From Microstegium vimineum (Eukaryota > Streptophyta > Magnoliopsida > Poales > Poaceae), in NCBI GenBank assembly GCA_022036555.1, contig CM039119.1:21048595-21112594 (forward strand): a stretch of 64,000 nucleotides of DNA, given 5' to 3'. A program made the position numbers and the translations under genes. This document shows, piece after piece, positions 1 through 11,725 of this stretch; position 1 is the first letter of the stretch, and every line of letters starts with the position of its first letter. Below the pieces are notes generated by a model, which ran no database searches, was not told the origin of the DNA, and was given only the letters and a program-made list of their open reading frames with translations.

Positions 1-655
1 CTGCGGATAAGATTTTGTACTCACGTCCACACCCAACATGGTCTGGATGACTATATTCAAGAAAGATCAAATCAAATAATAAAAATCATAATGATATGAA
101 ATAATGAATTATAATTAAATAACATGCAAATATGCCAATCTCACTTGCATAAAGTTTACTAGAACAATATAGTAACTCATACGCCACAATTCATCATAGA
201 CTCATAATTTGGTCATTCATGCTTATACAAATAACACAAAACAACTTACACAGGAACCAAAGTAACAAGTTAATAGCTCAAACAATCACTTTATTAAGTC
301 ATGTATAAAAATATCATATTTATAATTTGACATGTTATACATATGTTACAAATTAAATGTTGAATGATCTAGTCCACGTGATATGCAAATGACATAGGTG
401 AGAAATATTCATTCATATATGTTATAAAATTGTCGGTACCCTTCGAGTACCCATGTATTAGTACCCACACCTACAAGCATAGTACCCGACCCTCTCATGT
501 ACCTATGGATGAGTTTCCATACCCATGCCCTATATCCATTGGGTACAAAACCCACGGATAAGATTACCATCCCTGTCATCATGATCATAGATTGAAAGAA
601 TAACATTACGATAATTTAAATGTAAATGTATATTGTCTTATTAATAAAATAATAT
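1..655. other. AT-rich intergenic DNA, no gene seen
   Basis: No supported coding region. A short part around 430-560 repeats GGTAC/GTACCC words, and the words around 'cggataagatt' near position 3 and near 553 resemble each other, so a decayed repeat is possible. I could not identify its family or ends. Confidence 0.5.
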
Positions 656-1100
656 TGAAAGCATCTAGGCCTCTAATGGATTTTAGTGATTAATGATGAT
701 ATAAGATTGTTATGACTACGCGTGTTTTACAGAGGAAACTTGAGTTAGGTCATACTAGGGCCTGTTTAGATTGGAGTTTTTGCAAAGGAATTTTGGAGGA
801 ATGGCAATCCTTTGTTTTGGTGACGTCACACATCGTTTGGAATATAGAAATGCTCCTTGCCATTCCTCAGGAAAGGTTCCCTTTGCTTCACAAAATACAG
901 GAATCTGAACATCCACTCTTCATCCATTTTTATGCTGAAGTCCGAGGTGCTGGCGACAATGCTGAGAGAGAGAAAGCAGTTTTGGGGAGAGAACAGAGAC
1001 TACGCAGGAGGTAACGATGGGAGTAATGGTCGTAATATTTTTTTTGCATCGTGCAGAGGATTCATGGTGGGTTGAGTCTATGGACAAAGGGTCCCACGTG

Positions 1101-2809
1101 TGTTGGCACAAAATATGATGCTCTTTTATATAACTAAAATGCTAACAATAGCTCCAGGATCAAGGATAAAACAATCATTGCATGAGCATACTTTATTAAA
1201 TAACAAGTTCCACATGTCCAGGAGTATTTTGTTGTAGTATTGAAAAAATGGAACAAAAGAGACCCAATGTGACCCACATAGGGGGTCGGCCGACCACCCT
1301 GTGGGCCCACCAGGTCTCCCCCCTCGGCCATGATCCAGAAGAAGCATCCTAGAGTGATTCCTAGCCCTTGGATCACTCTGTGCTTTCTCCAAACGGCTCA
1401 CATACAAAGCACAAGGATTCATGAGCCCACACCAAAGAGATAAACATGGCAACTACTTCAGAACAACCACCTAACACCTATGACGAGTGGGACCAGCACC
1501 AGGGAGCAAGAGCTGGGCCAGAGACCTCACAAGGGGGTCGGCCGACCGCCCCTTAGGTCCACCTGGTCCCCACTCAGTCCCTGACCAGTGGGGCCACACC
1601 CACAAGGCCAGGGGATGGCCCACTGGCCATAGGGGGATCGGCCGACCACCCCACTAGGTCGGTTGGGTCCCTCTCAACCGCCATATCAACTAGCACATGC
1701 TGGAAATCCAAGCCATCCATCCTAGGCGGTTCTATGACGGTTTGATCCAAGGGAGGAGGATTGAAGCTCCCTGGATTGATGACGTGGCGCTGGAGTAGCC
1801 CCTACTCCACCCCCACTATAAATAGAGGCCTAGACCTCCCTCTCTAATGATGATGTAATCCATACAAACCACTGTTGTTCTCAAGTGGAGATTAGTCTAG
1901 TAGTGTTCTCTAGTGTGGGAGTTAGAGTTGAGTTGAGCTATGCTCGGGCTTTCCGGAGTTGTCTTCCCGGAGGATCTGGTATAAGCTCTTGTATCTTTTC
2001 CCTTTTGTAAGACTTTACTTATTTAAGCAATATTCCTTCTTTACTTACTTAGTCTTTACTTTGTGTAATATTATACTTGTTATAGTATTGTTGTGGTTTA
2101 TCTAGTCATTTAGTTGTTATAAACTAGATTGAGATCCTTGTGGCCTTTTCTGTATGCGATCATCGCCTGTCATAGGGTGCTCTAGTTGTCGTATACACGA
2201 TTAGAGTAGTGAGACTAGGTGTAAGCGTGGTGCTTATACTTAATCTTGCCTTTGGTTATCGCTTGTTGCACGGATTGTTTGTGGTAGCTAGCAAGAGGTG
2301 ACAGCCTTGTCTAGTCGTTGTATTCCACCATGTGTTCTTAGGCAAGTTCTTAAAAGATAAGGTCCCCGTAAGAAGAAGGTGCGGTCCGGTAGGAGTTTTG
2401 TCCTCCTACTGATCTATCCCCTCGCCTAGCATACTTGTATTGAAGAATCAATCGATGTTTGTCTCATCTGAGTGCCATAGTTAATTCCACAAAGGTAGAG
2501 TTGGAATCACAGGAGTCCTTTTACTCTCTCGTTATCCTCTCACATAGTTATACTCACTAGTCATCTCTTACTTATCTTTACCGGTTTGTTACATCATCAC
2601 CTTCCTATCATTATATCGATTACCCCCTTACACTAGTTGGTACTAAATTGAGGTGATCTCTAGGATCTCTCTTTTATTATTATTTCTAGCTCTACTTTCC
2701 CTTGGGAGAATATAAATTACGATACCCCGAAATACTCCTAGGTGAAGTGCTACAACAGTATAATCTGTGCGCTTGCGGATTTATCCAATAGTCATAAGAA
2801 ATACCAACA
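1101..2809 (+). repeat. 5' LTR of the Athila-like element
   Basis: 1709 bp, TGTTGG...CCAACA. U3 holds three copies of a 12-bp palindromic motif related to GGTCGGCCGACC (near 1290, 1532 and 1645; the third is imperfect). The last 840 bp (1970-2809) are identical to 14441-15280 of the 3' LTR, while the first part differs at about 30 sites. Confidence 0.92.
1817..1824 (+). promoter_or_regulatory. TATA box of the 5' LTR
   Basis: TATAAATA just after a C-rich run and before 'gaggcctagacc'. It is the probable core promoter at the U3/R border. The same box occurs in the 3' LTR near 14291 and in related form in the nested LTR at 12441-14281. Confidence 0.7.
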
Positions 2810-2817
2810 AGCATTTC

Positions 2818-2834
2818 TGGCGCTGTTGCCGAGG
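2818..2834 (+). other. Primer-binding site (tRNA-Asp type)
   Basis: TGGCGCTGTTGCCGAGG, eight bases after the LTR end. It resembles the TGGCGCCGTTGCCGGGG site complementary to the tRNA-Asp 3' end that Athila-type elements use, with two visible mismatches. Confidence 0.8.
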
Positions 2835-2956
2835 AAAGCATAGCCTAGAAATTCTAATAGAATTGAATCTAGAGTTTACTATCAAATTAGTTATCAAATA
2901 GTCGTAGGGGCTTACCCCTTGCCTTTGTCTTTCTTAATTGTGAAGCAAGGCATTGT

Positions 2957-5332
2957 ATGAGTGAGTTCCAGTTTCGAGCAACCACATTTAAAAATCCTAA
3001 AAGTTTCCGAAGGAACTCTAGACATCGTCTAGTGTCCCCTCGAAAGCTCACCTTAAACTTGGATCCACTCAAGGAAGGAGGTCACACTTCGTTTATCAAG
3101 CAAGCTATGGCTCAAGAGGCTATTTCCGACTTCTCGGCTCCTTCAGTCGCTCACATGGCCCAAGGACCAAACGTTAATACAGGGGGTGCTACCTTCGAGC
3201 TGCAGCCAACTTTGATCAACCTAGTGCATGCCAACCCTTTTAGCGGGAAGTCCCATGAGGATGTTAATGCACATCTCCAGCACTTCTTGGAGGTAAGTGG
3301 CACCATATCCATTAAGAATGTTGCACCAGATATCATTCGTCTTCGCCTCTTCCCGTTCTCATTACTCGGGAAGGCGAAGCAATGGTTCTATGCTCATTCT
3401 GAGGAAGTTGCCACTTGGGAGAAGTGTACCAATGCATTTCTCAAGAAGTTCTTCCCGATGGGCAAAACCACCGCCCTTCGTGGAAGAATTTTAAGCTTCC
3501 AACATCAAGCAGACGAGACTATTCCCGAAGCATGGGAACGTCTCCAGGAGTACATTCGGGAATGCCCTCACCATGGAATTCAAGATTGGCTCTTGATTCA
3601 AGGTTTCTACTATGGGTTAACCCCAATAACCCGTAGCCACCTTGATGCAGCCGCAAGAGGAGCATTCACTTCACTCAACGTCACACAAGCAAAAGATCTC
3701 ATTGAGAAGATAGTGACGAATCAAGGGTGGAAAGATGAAAGGCTCCCAGTCAAGAAAAAGAGTGCAGAAACTATTCATGAAGTAAGTGCACTCTCCACAA
3801 GTATGGATCTCTTGCTGAAGAAACTCGAAGAACGAGCAACCTTCAAGAAGGATAGAGAAGCCATCCAACACTATGCCTCCACACGGGCTAACAAGGCAAA
3901 ACAATGGTGTGAGGTATGTGGTGGAAATCATTCGAGAAACAATTGTCCCGAAACAAATGAAGGCGTGAGCTTCATCAACAACGATGAGAATCGACCTCAA
4001 CAATCGGGATCAAAGCCACGACCCTTCTATCAAGGTAATGGAGGTAAGAGTTTTAATAACTTTAATCAACCTTCATTTAAAGATCTTGTCTTAAGCCAAG
4101 CTAGGATCAATGAAAGCTTAAACAATAAACTAGCTGCTAATGATAAGACCCTTGAAACTTTAAACAATAAAATGAATGACTTTGCTTCTGTTGTGAAAGA
4201 TCAATTGAATTTCAATAACATGATAGAAAGAAAATTATCTCAGTTGACATCTTCTGCTCCTTATCTTGGTAATTTTGAAAAAGTCTCCAGTATAAATGCG
4301 GTGACCACGAGAGGGGGTAAGATCACTCGTGATCCACCATATCCTAACAATTCAGATAAAACAACAAGAAAGGAAAAAGAAGTTGAAGCAGAAGAACAAC
4401 ATGAAGCTGAGGAAGAAGAACTTGCACCACTCCAGGACTCTGTCAAGTTCCATGGTAAAACAGCTCCACATGAGTACTACGACACAAATGTACTACTACC
4501 ATTCCCACGCAAGCCAAGAAGACAATCTTCAGATGATCGCTTCGGGAAATTTGTTGAGGTAATTCATCAATTATATGTCCATATTCCCCTACTTGATGCA
4601 ATGCAAGTCCCGACCTATGCCAAGTATTTGTGGGATATCCTCACCAATAAAAGGTCGTTACCTACCACCGAAGTCATCAAGTTGACGGAGGAGTGTAGTG
4701 CAGCTATACTCAACCAGCTGCCATTAAAGAAGAAGGACCCAGGGTGTCCTACCATTGATTGCTCCATCGGGACTCAACAATTCGAGCATGCCCTCTGTGA
4801 TTTGGGAGCAAGCGTCAGCGTCATGCCGAAGGTAGTATTCGATAAATTAACTCATACCACTTTGTCCCCTACATCAATATGTTTGCAGCTAGCAGATCAA
4901 TCAATTCGCTACCCCGCGGGGATCGCCGAAAATATTCCCATCAAGATATGAGAATTTTTTATCCCCGTGGATTTCGTGGTGTTGGATATGGAGGTAGACA
5001 AGAAGACTCCACTCATCCTAGGAAGACCGTTCCTCAACACCGCCAATGCACATATCGATGTAGGAGCTGGAGAAATTCAATTCAACATCAATGGAACCCA
5101 GGAGATATTCCACTTCAAGCCAAAAATCGAGCAATGCTCCATAGTCAAGGTATTTGAAATCGACCCTTACGTTAATTATACTTACTTGACAAAAGTGAAG
5201 CAACAACCTTGGGCGAAACCCAAACGTGTATGGCGAAAGAAAGTGATAAAGCCATGCACTACTCCACCTCCAAAACCCCGCAAGCAAATTCGACGGGCAA
5301 ATGAGGAGGACGACCCTACTCCAAATAATTGA
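2957..5332 (+). pseudogene. gag-protease frame of the Athila-like element, one nonsense break
   Basis: Encodes the particle protein and the start of an aspartic protease. The first 664 codons (2957-4951) hold a retrotransposon Gag domain (about residues 90-240, with the GKAKQWFY and W-rich helices). Next comes a CCHC knuckle, C-X2-C-X3-H-X4-C, near residue 318, then a linker, and then a protease core with the active-site motif DLGAS near residue 614. A TGA at 4949-4951 interrupts the frame inside the protease. The same frame then runs on to 5332 with the ILGRPF motif typical of this protease, so the stop looks like a point mutation and not a gene end. No polymerase domains follow. The start is the first ATG after the leader. 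Confidence 0.85.
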
Positions 5333-6139
5333 AAGCACAACTTCTCGGAAAGGTAAGTTTTCTTTTTCATTCTCTTTTAAATTCCTAAAAACTTTCATTG
5401 CATGATCATCTCTTTTTATTAATTCCAAAATGCAATCATGTTTAGCCATAATAAAATTTGAAAACACAAAAATAATAAAATCTTGAAACTTTTCTTGTCC
5501 ACGAAACACTGCATTGCACCTTAATTAGCGTAGGCGGTTTAGTGTCACAAAACTAGGTCCTTTAGAGGACCTCGTGGGGTCGGCCAACCGGGCCTGGACC
5601 CCACTGCCTCTGTCTTGACCACTTACTCGAGATACCACACATGGGACAATGTACCAAGGGCCAATGATCACAATAGTGATCGAACGATCACCCTCCTCCT
5701 CTTTCCCTCTCTTCTTTTTCTCTACCTCGAGATGCTCTATGTTTGGTTCCCAAACAAATGAAGCCAGGAGCCAAAGAGGGAACATGACTTGACTCCTCCC
5801 ATCCTCTCCTTGTTCCTCTCCCTCTCTCTTCATGCCATGCAAGACTTTGGCCCATACAAGTCACTCCACGAGAGGCAACCTAGCAAGAGAAATTCACTAA
5901 CCACTACAAGTCATCATTCTTACCTTCCAAAACATCAAACACTACAATCATCATTCTCCTATAAACAATCCTTTTCTCTCATCATTCATCTCAAGAAGCA
6001 TACCACTAATCACTAGGAGCCTAACACTCCTATAATCTCCGTAACTTCTTGATCATAAAACACCAGCAGATGACCATGCCATTCACCCTCTAATCACTCA
6101 AGGCACGAGTCAGTGCACGTTTCAGATGCCACCGAAATC
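5333..6139 (+). other. Non-coding spacer between gag-protease and second ORF
   Basis: No supported reading frame. It contains a small perfect inverted repeat (AGGTCCT, four-base loop, AGGACCT; 5555-5572) and a decayed GGGTCGGCCAACC motif near 5577 like the palindromes in the LTRs. It lies where a full element would carry polymerase, but is far too short for one. Confidence 0.6.
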
Positions 6140-7513
6140 ATGACCAGTAGTGCTAGCCATGGTGAATATGAGCAAGAACATCATAGTACCGGTCATTACG
6201 AGCCGGTCGATAATTCGGGAGATCAATCATCATGGATCACTGATCCTAAAATCGGCATCCGGCTCGCACCTCATGAGATGGCCACATTCAACAATTTGAA
6301 GGAATGCGACTACGAGCACACCAAGGTAATTGATCCTGTCCTCTTAGCTAAAACAGGTTTAGACGCAGAGTTTGATGAAGTTTTTAGAACTATAGGGTGG
6401 ACTAGTGCATTTTGGGATATTTCTAGAGATCCAGGAAGTAAACTTTTAACCCTAGAGTTCCTAAGCACGGTTAATACTAATGCTCAAAGGCTTACTTTCC
6501 GATTGCTTAATCATCCACTGTCTTTAACTTGGAAAGAATTTAACCATGTTCTTGGGTGTAAAGAGAAATGTACTATTAATATTGATCATGCCACTCAGGG
6601 GTACGATAGACGCGATTTTTGGAAACTCATCTCTGGGAAAGATAATGCTAGATACCCCCGAACAAGTGAAATTCATAATCCTACTTTATGGTTCATGCAT
6701 CGTTGGATAGGAATAACTTTGTTCCCTAGAGATGATGTAAGGCTTGTAACAAATGTTGAGCTAAGAATACTTTTTGCCATGGTGAATAAAATTCATGTTT
6801 CCCCTGTTAGAGCCATGGTAGATCACTGGTGCTCAGCTAGTAGTAGAAAAGGACATTTTGAGTTTACATCCATGATCACTAAAATCATGCACAACATGAC
6901 TCAGCTTCATAATTATCAGTTTTACTTAAACACTCCAAGAGTTGTGTTAGATATAGGGTATTTTGTGCAAGGTCATACTCTAGCCCATGGGTCTTATGAT
7001 GCTATTATATATATGAATAACGATCCCATAAAAAGGATTCCACTCCCCTGTGAAAGACTTAAACTGTATAGACGTAGGCAACTAACCTTTAATACAAACA
7101 CACAAGAAGGGCGTAGGAGTTTTGCAGGTCGAAGGACAACACACATCATGACATATGCTACACAAGAAGAAGGCACATCTCTAGGCTCGGAGTTTGTAGA
7201 TGAATCCATGAGTGCCACACCATTCTCCAACTCAAGCAGTGGACTCCAGAGATCAGCGTCACACACCCAAAGTGCACGGTTCTCTTTTGTTTCTTCTTCG
7301 TAGGGAAGAGAGTACCGTGAGTTCCGTCACGATGTGGATGTACTCACTACCCAAGTAGATGAACTACGGGTGAATCATGGAATTCTCCATCAGAACGTGG
7401 TCCAAAATTAGCAACGGGTCCAAGCAATGAGAGACTACCAGAACCAGCAATGAGCTATGTACTACGCCCAGCAGGGAATAAACCCAACACAATTTCCTCC
7501 ACAAGGACCATGA
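6140..7513 (+). pseudogene. Second ORF of the Athila-like element (Athila ORF1-like)
   Basis: The open stretch runs to a TAG at 7301-7303. The likely start is the ATG at 6140, because the open frame further upstream begins only with a GTG. After the TAG the same frame continues as sensible hydrophilic, Q-rich coding sequence, with further stops near 7408 and 7451, to about 7513, so the 3' end has decayed. The block around residues 80-140 (FDEVFRTIGW, LEFLSTVN, FRLLNHPLSLTW) resembles the plant family called ATHILA ORF-1 by motif memory only. Its function is unknown. It has no polymerase motifs and no clear signal peptide or membrane segment. Confidence 0.6.
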
Positions 7514-8844
7514 AAAGAATAAGCTTGGGGAGATCCACTCCCCCACTAAGGTAAGTTTTTATTCAGCATTTTAATTTTGCAATTTAAAATTCATAATTTT
7601 ATTCCTGTATTTCATTCCTGCATATAAAAATAATAATTAAATAATAAAATAAAATATATTAAAAATACCAAAAATATTTTCCCCGTCATTTAATTAAGTT
7701 TTATTTCCCTTAGAATAAATTTGTTTCATTTGTGTCCATCTTTCTTGTGGAAATGATGAATAGTTGCTCTGCTAAATGTTTCTCTATTACTTAGTTTACA
7801 ACTTGATATTTCTCTAAATATGAATTACTCGGCTTAAAAGAAACCATCATGAACCTCAAACTTTTGTGGGTTGCAAATGTTGTAACTAAGTCTAAGTTGT
7901 TGTGAGACATGATATGACAAGATAAGAGCTGCTATAATTTTATTCTAAGTAAGAATGACTATCGGAGTTTTATTTATTAAAATGATAAAACACTTTTTGT
8001 TCCTCAATGGTGAAAATTCCTACCAAAGCCATACATGCTCTTCCATGATATAAGCTTTCTACCTAAGCTGCTTGCTTTGTGTTGAGTTTAGTCAAGCTTT
8101 GTGACCCTTGTTGAGAGATTTATCATGCTCTCAAGATTAAGATCACATACACACCACATATATATGCTACTTCTACACTGGAAGTACGCAGAAACATGCC
8201 TTATATTTTCCACATAGATCATACTCCATGCTCTAGTAGAAAATTCTCTCTAGTTTGTTACTAAATGAGACATAGACTATGCAATATATATATATATGAA
8301 CATTTTCAAAGCTCATAGAAAAATTAAAAGATAGCTATATCTCAAAATAATAAGTTAGAAAAGAGAGATCATCTAAATATAGGAGTAATGATCGTTTACC
8401 ATGTTTCCACACACTTGCACATCTTGATCTAAGAGTATGATATTTCTCTCCTTGGATCCGGAATTTGACTTTACAATATATGCAAGGTAAGTTTGCTACA
8501 TCTTTTGATCCCTACCTATAGCTCCACATAAGCTTTAGAGATAGGATGAAAGAAGGCAATCTTTGATATATGCCTTGGTGAGGAATCATACACCTTATGA
8601 GCGACTCGAGAGTACCATTTGAGGAACATTAAGTTTTCTTTTTACAAAACATTACAAAAACCTCTGATATGAAACTTGTGAAAGAATAAGAAAACTAGTG
8701 CTCAAGTCAAGTTGTTCTATCTCTCAACCGCCCAAGACAAAGGATAAAGCTATAAGCCCCATGAAGGACTAAGGTAATACGGGTGAGTCTTTACTGCTGA
8801 ATTTTTCATACAAAAGAGAAGTATGATTGTTGTAGATTTAATAC
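7514..8844 (+). other. 3' non-coding region of the Athila-like element, first part
   Basis: AT-rich, no supported ORF. It begins with a polypurine-like AAGCTTGGGGAGATC (about 7520), nearly the same as the real polypurine tract at 11711, followed by 'ctaaggtaag', which resembles a splice donor. The non-coding region continues after the solo LTR at 11628-11710. Confidence 0.6.
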
Positions 8845-11627
8845 TGTAACACCCTAAAATTTGAAATAGAAGTTAGAGTTGAATTTAAATTAAATTTGAT
8901 TTATTTCAAACAATTTTGTGCTCATAGAATTAATTATAATAAAACAAATCTCAAGCTAGGGTTCAACTTGTATGTGTATAGCATGCCTCTGCATTTTCTT
9001 TGTATTGTTGGTTTATAAAACTCAAAGAAAAGATTTCAAAACCCTTTTGAAATTCTTTTGGAAAATCAATTTGGAAAATCCTTGCAAGGAAATAAATTGG
9101 AAAACTCTTTTTCCCCTCTCTCCTCTCTCCTTACCCTTTCGGCCCGGTCAGCTGCTAGCCCAGTCCAGCCGGCTCCCCTCCTCCTTCGTTGTTGGGCCGA
9201 ACGGCCGAGCTGGCCCAGCTCCTGCTTGGCCACCGCCTTCCCTCCTCTCTCCCTGACGTCGCGGACCCGCATGTCAGCCGCTTCTCCTTCCTCCATCCGT
9301 GTCCGCAGCGGACTCTGCCTCGCGCTGAACCGCGAGCTCCGCGCAGATTCCTCGCGTAAAACCGCGTAGGACTCCTGCCCGGCCCTCCTTTAAATAGCAA
9401 CCGCACCGCGCCGCCTCTTCCCATCTGCTCGCCTCGCACCGTGCCCCGCAGCGCCGTTCGCGAACCACCGAACGGAGCACGCCGCCGTTCCGCGCATCTC
9501 CGGCCGCCGTAAGCATCTACGAGCCTTGGATCGTCTTCGCGTGACCGCGGAACACCTTCTCTCTCTCTTTTCTCTTTCAATTACGCTCCGGTTCATCGTG
9601 TCGCCGTGCACAGGGGCTCCGCCGCCGCTGTCTCTCGCCGCCAGCCGCCCGCGTCCGTCCCTGAGCCCCACCAAGCACCCTGGTGAGTTCGCCTCCTTCT
9701 CCTCTTTCTCCCGGTGCCCTCGGTTTGGGAAACCGAGCACCGTAGCTCCGGTTCGACCCGCGCCGGCGAGCTCGGGCTCTGAGCAGCCATGGCGCCGCCG
9801 CCTCCGCCCTCTGCTCCGACCGCCGCGCCACCTCTTCCTCCCCTCTCTCTCCCCCTTCTAATCTGAGCCGTCCAGATTGGATCGGATGGATCAAAATCCA
9901 TCATACCCCTTCGCATGGTGCTTTTGCTAAAGAGCCCCTCGGTTCTTTTAAGTCTCAACCCACAGTCCTATGGCGCTCCTCGGCTTTACGCTTCTTCCTC
10001 TGGAAAGCGTATTTCCTTTTAGATCTGTTTTATTTCGAAAATAAATAAAAATCCCTATTTACAGATTTGCCACTGATCTTTAAATGCTTATAATTTGCTC
10101 GTTTTAAACCCAAATCGACCCGTTCAAGTTGCGTTAGATTCGTAGTTTTATGCTCTATCTAGTAGTATAGATTTCATGTATGTTAATAACTTTCGAAAAT
10201 AAAAGTAAATTAATTCTTTTAATGCTTTAATCTTGCCCTTTGAAATCTTGTTTAATCCATAGTTTAATCGTTTTAGATCCGTTTAGCGTGATTCTCGCGT
10301 CTATGTGATCGTAGTACCATATAGATCTGTTTTATAACCTTTTCAAAACCTCTTTATTGTGATGGTGTAATGTTCTAATTAAATCTTTGTTGCTTCGTGT
10401 ATGCTTGTTCGGATGATTGCGTGGTGATGTTGATCGAGTACAGTAGGTGAGATTTTTGGTGTTCCAGAGTTCTTTGCAGCAGATCAGGACCACCAGGAGC
10501 TTTGTGATCAAGGCAAGTTTAACATGGGATCATCCTTGTTACCTATTCACTTTAATTCACCTAGTCATGATTGCATGTGTCTTAATTGACTCCTATTTAG
10601 ATCTTTACCATAGCTTGTTACCTTGTACCTTGTCACCCTAGGTTTCTATGCATATGGGTAGCTCTGCTATGCTTTACATGATGAATATTGAATCGAATAT
10701 TGATTAATGATATATGCAACAATGAGATAAAATTGACTTTTGTAGCAACATGAAATAGGACCCCACTGTAGGGCAAAAGCTGGGATTTAAATGCAACCAT
10801 GAGTGCTATAATGGCTCTGGCTTTAGTTAAGTATGAAGTTTGGACTAGCATGCTTGTGGTTCGTGAAAGGCACCTTTGCCGAGCTGGTTATGGGGTATAG
10901 CTTGTATGGGGACCGCTGCGGGTGGTACCATCGGGGTGTCCCATATACCCCTTTGCATTGGGTCCGTAGGGTCCGCTACATGTTAGAAAGGGCTTTTGAA
11001 AGACTTCATAGTGTTCCCTGCCCGCTCACCTTGGAAGTGTTTTGGGAGTTGCAAACCCGGGCATATGGGCAACACGGCTTGTGGGTAAAGTGTGTAACCT
11101 CTGCAGAGTGTAAATCTATCATGATAGCCGTGCTCATGGTCACGAGCAGCCTGGAAAACTCACAGTGTAGATGATCATGTTGTTTAACTGCTAATGTTGA
11201 TTACTAATCTTATCATGTGGTTATTAATTGGGTTATGCATAACTAAAGCTAAGTGTTGGTAAAACTTGACCAAGTTAAAAGCAATCGTAGTTCAGACAGT
11301 GTCAGCCTTTGAGCTTCATAACCCTGTGTTACTCTTGCTGAGTACTTTAAGTGCTCACCCTTGCTTTCTCAACCTCATCAGATGGCTATGAAGACTACCG
11401 TGAGGAGTACTAGGCTAGTGGTCAACCAGTCGGCGTTCCCTGTGAAGTGGAGCTTCGTCGCGAGAGTTATCTTTATTTCCGTTGTTATGTTTAAGAATAT
11501 TATTCGTTATGTATTAAGCACTCAGTGATGATACTATTTAAAGATTTGTCGGCTTATGTGTGTGATTGATCTCTGGGCACACATGAGTTATTCGCATTCA
11601 ATTTTATTCTTAAAATTGGGTGTGACA
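8845..11627 (+). mobile_element. Solo LTR, Tekay/Del-like (TGTAACACCC...GGGTGTGACA)
   Basis: 2783 bp with the 10-bp inverted ends TGTAACACCC and GGGTGTGACA, and a perfect 5-bp duplication AATAC (8840-8844 and 11628-11632). The GC-rich core (about 9110-9880) gives several long overlapping frames on both strands that I regard as chance. A TATA-like 'tttaaatag' near 9391 and a donor-like GGTGAGTTC near 9681 suggest plus orientation. With one LTR and intact duplications it is a recombined solo LTR. The lineage is inferred from LTR length and ends. Confidence 0.88.
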
Positions 11628-11710
11628 AATACTCTTGAAATATGAAGCATTGTAGCAACTCCTGATCCACCGTGCTGAGTTTGATTATTTGCTCGGGATG
11701 AACAAAGGTT

Positions 11711-11725
11711 AAGCTTGGGGGATCT
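11711..11725 (+). other. Polypurine tract of the Athila-like element
   Basis: AAGCTTGGGGGATCT directly before the 3' LTR, the plus-strand priming site. A near copy lies at about 7520. Confidence 0.8.

Noticed and set aside
3151..4446. Minus-strand frames within the gag region
   Set aside because: They mirror the supported plus-strand gag frame and show no family features.
9058..9958. Several long overlapping frames on both strands
   Set aside because: They lie in the GC-rich core of the solo LTR, overlap each other in many frames, have low complexity and no known motif.
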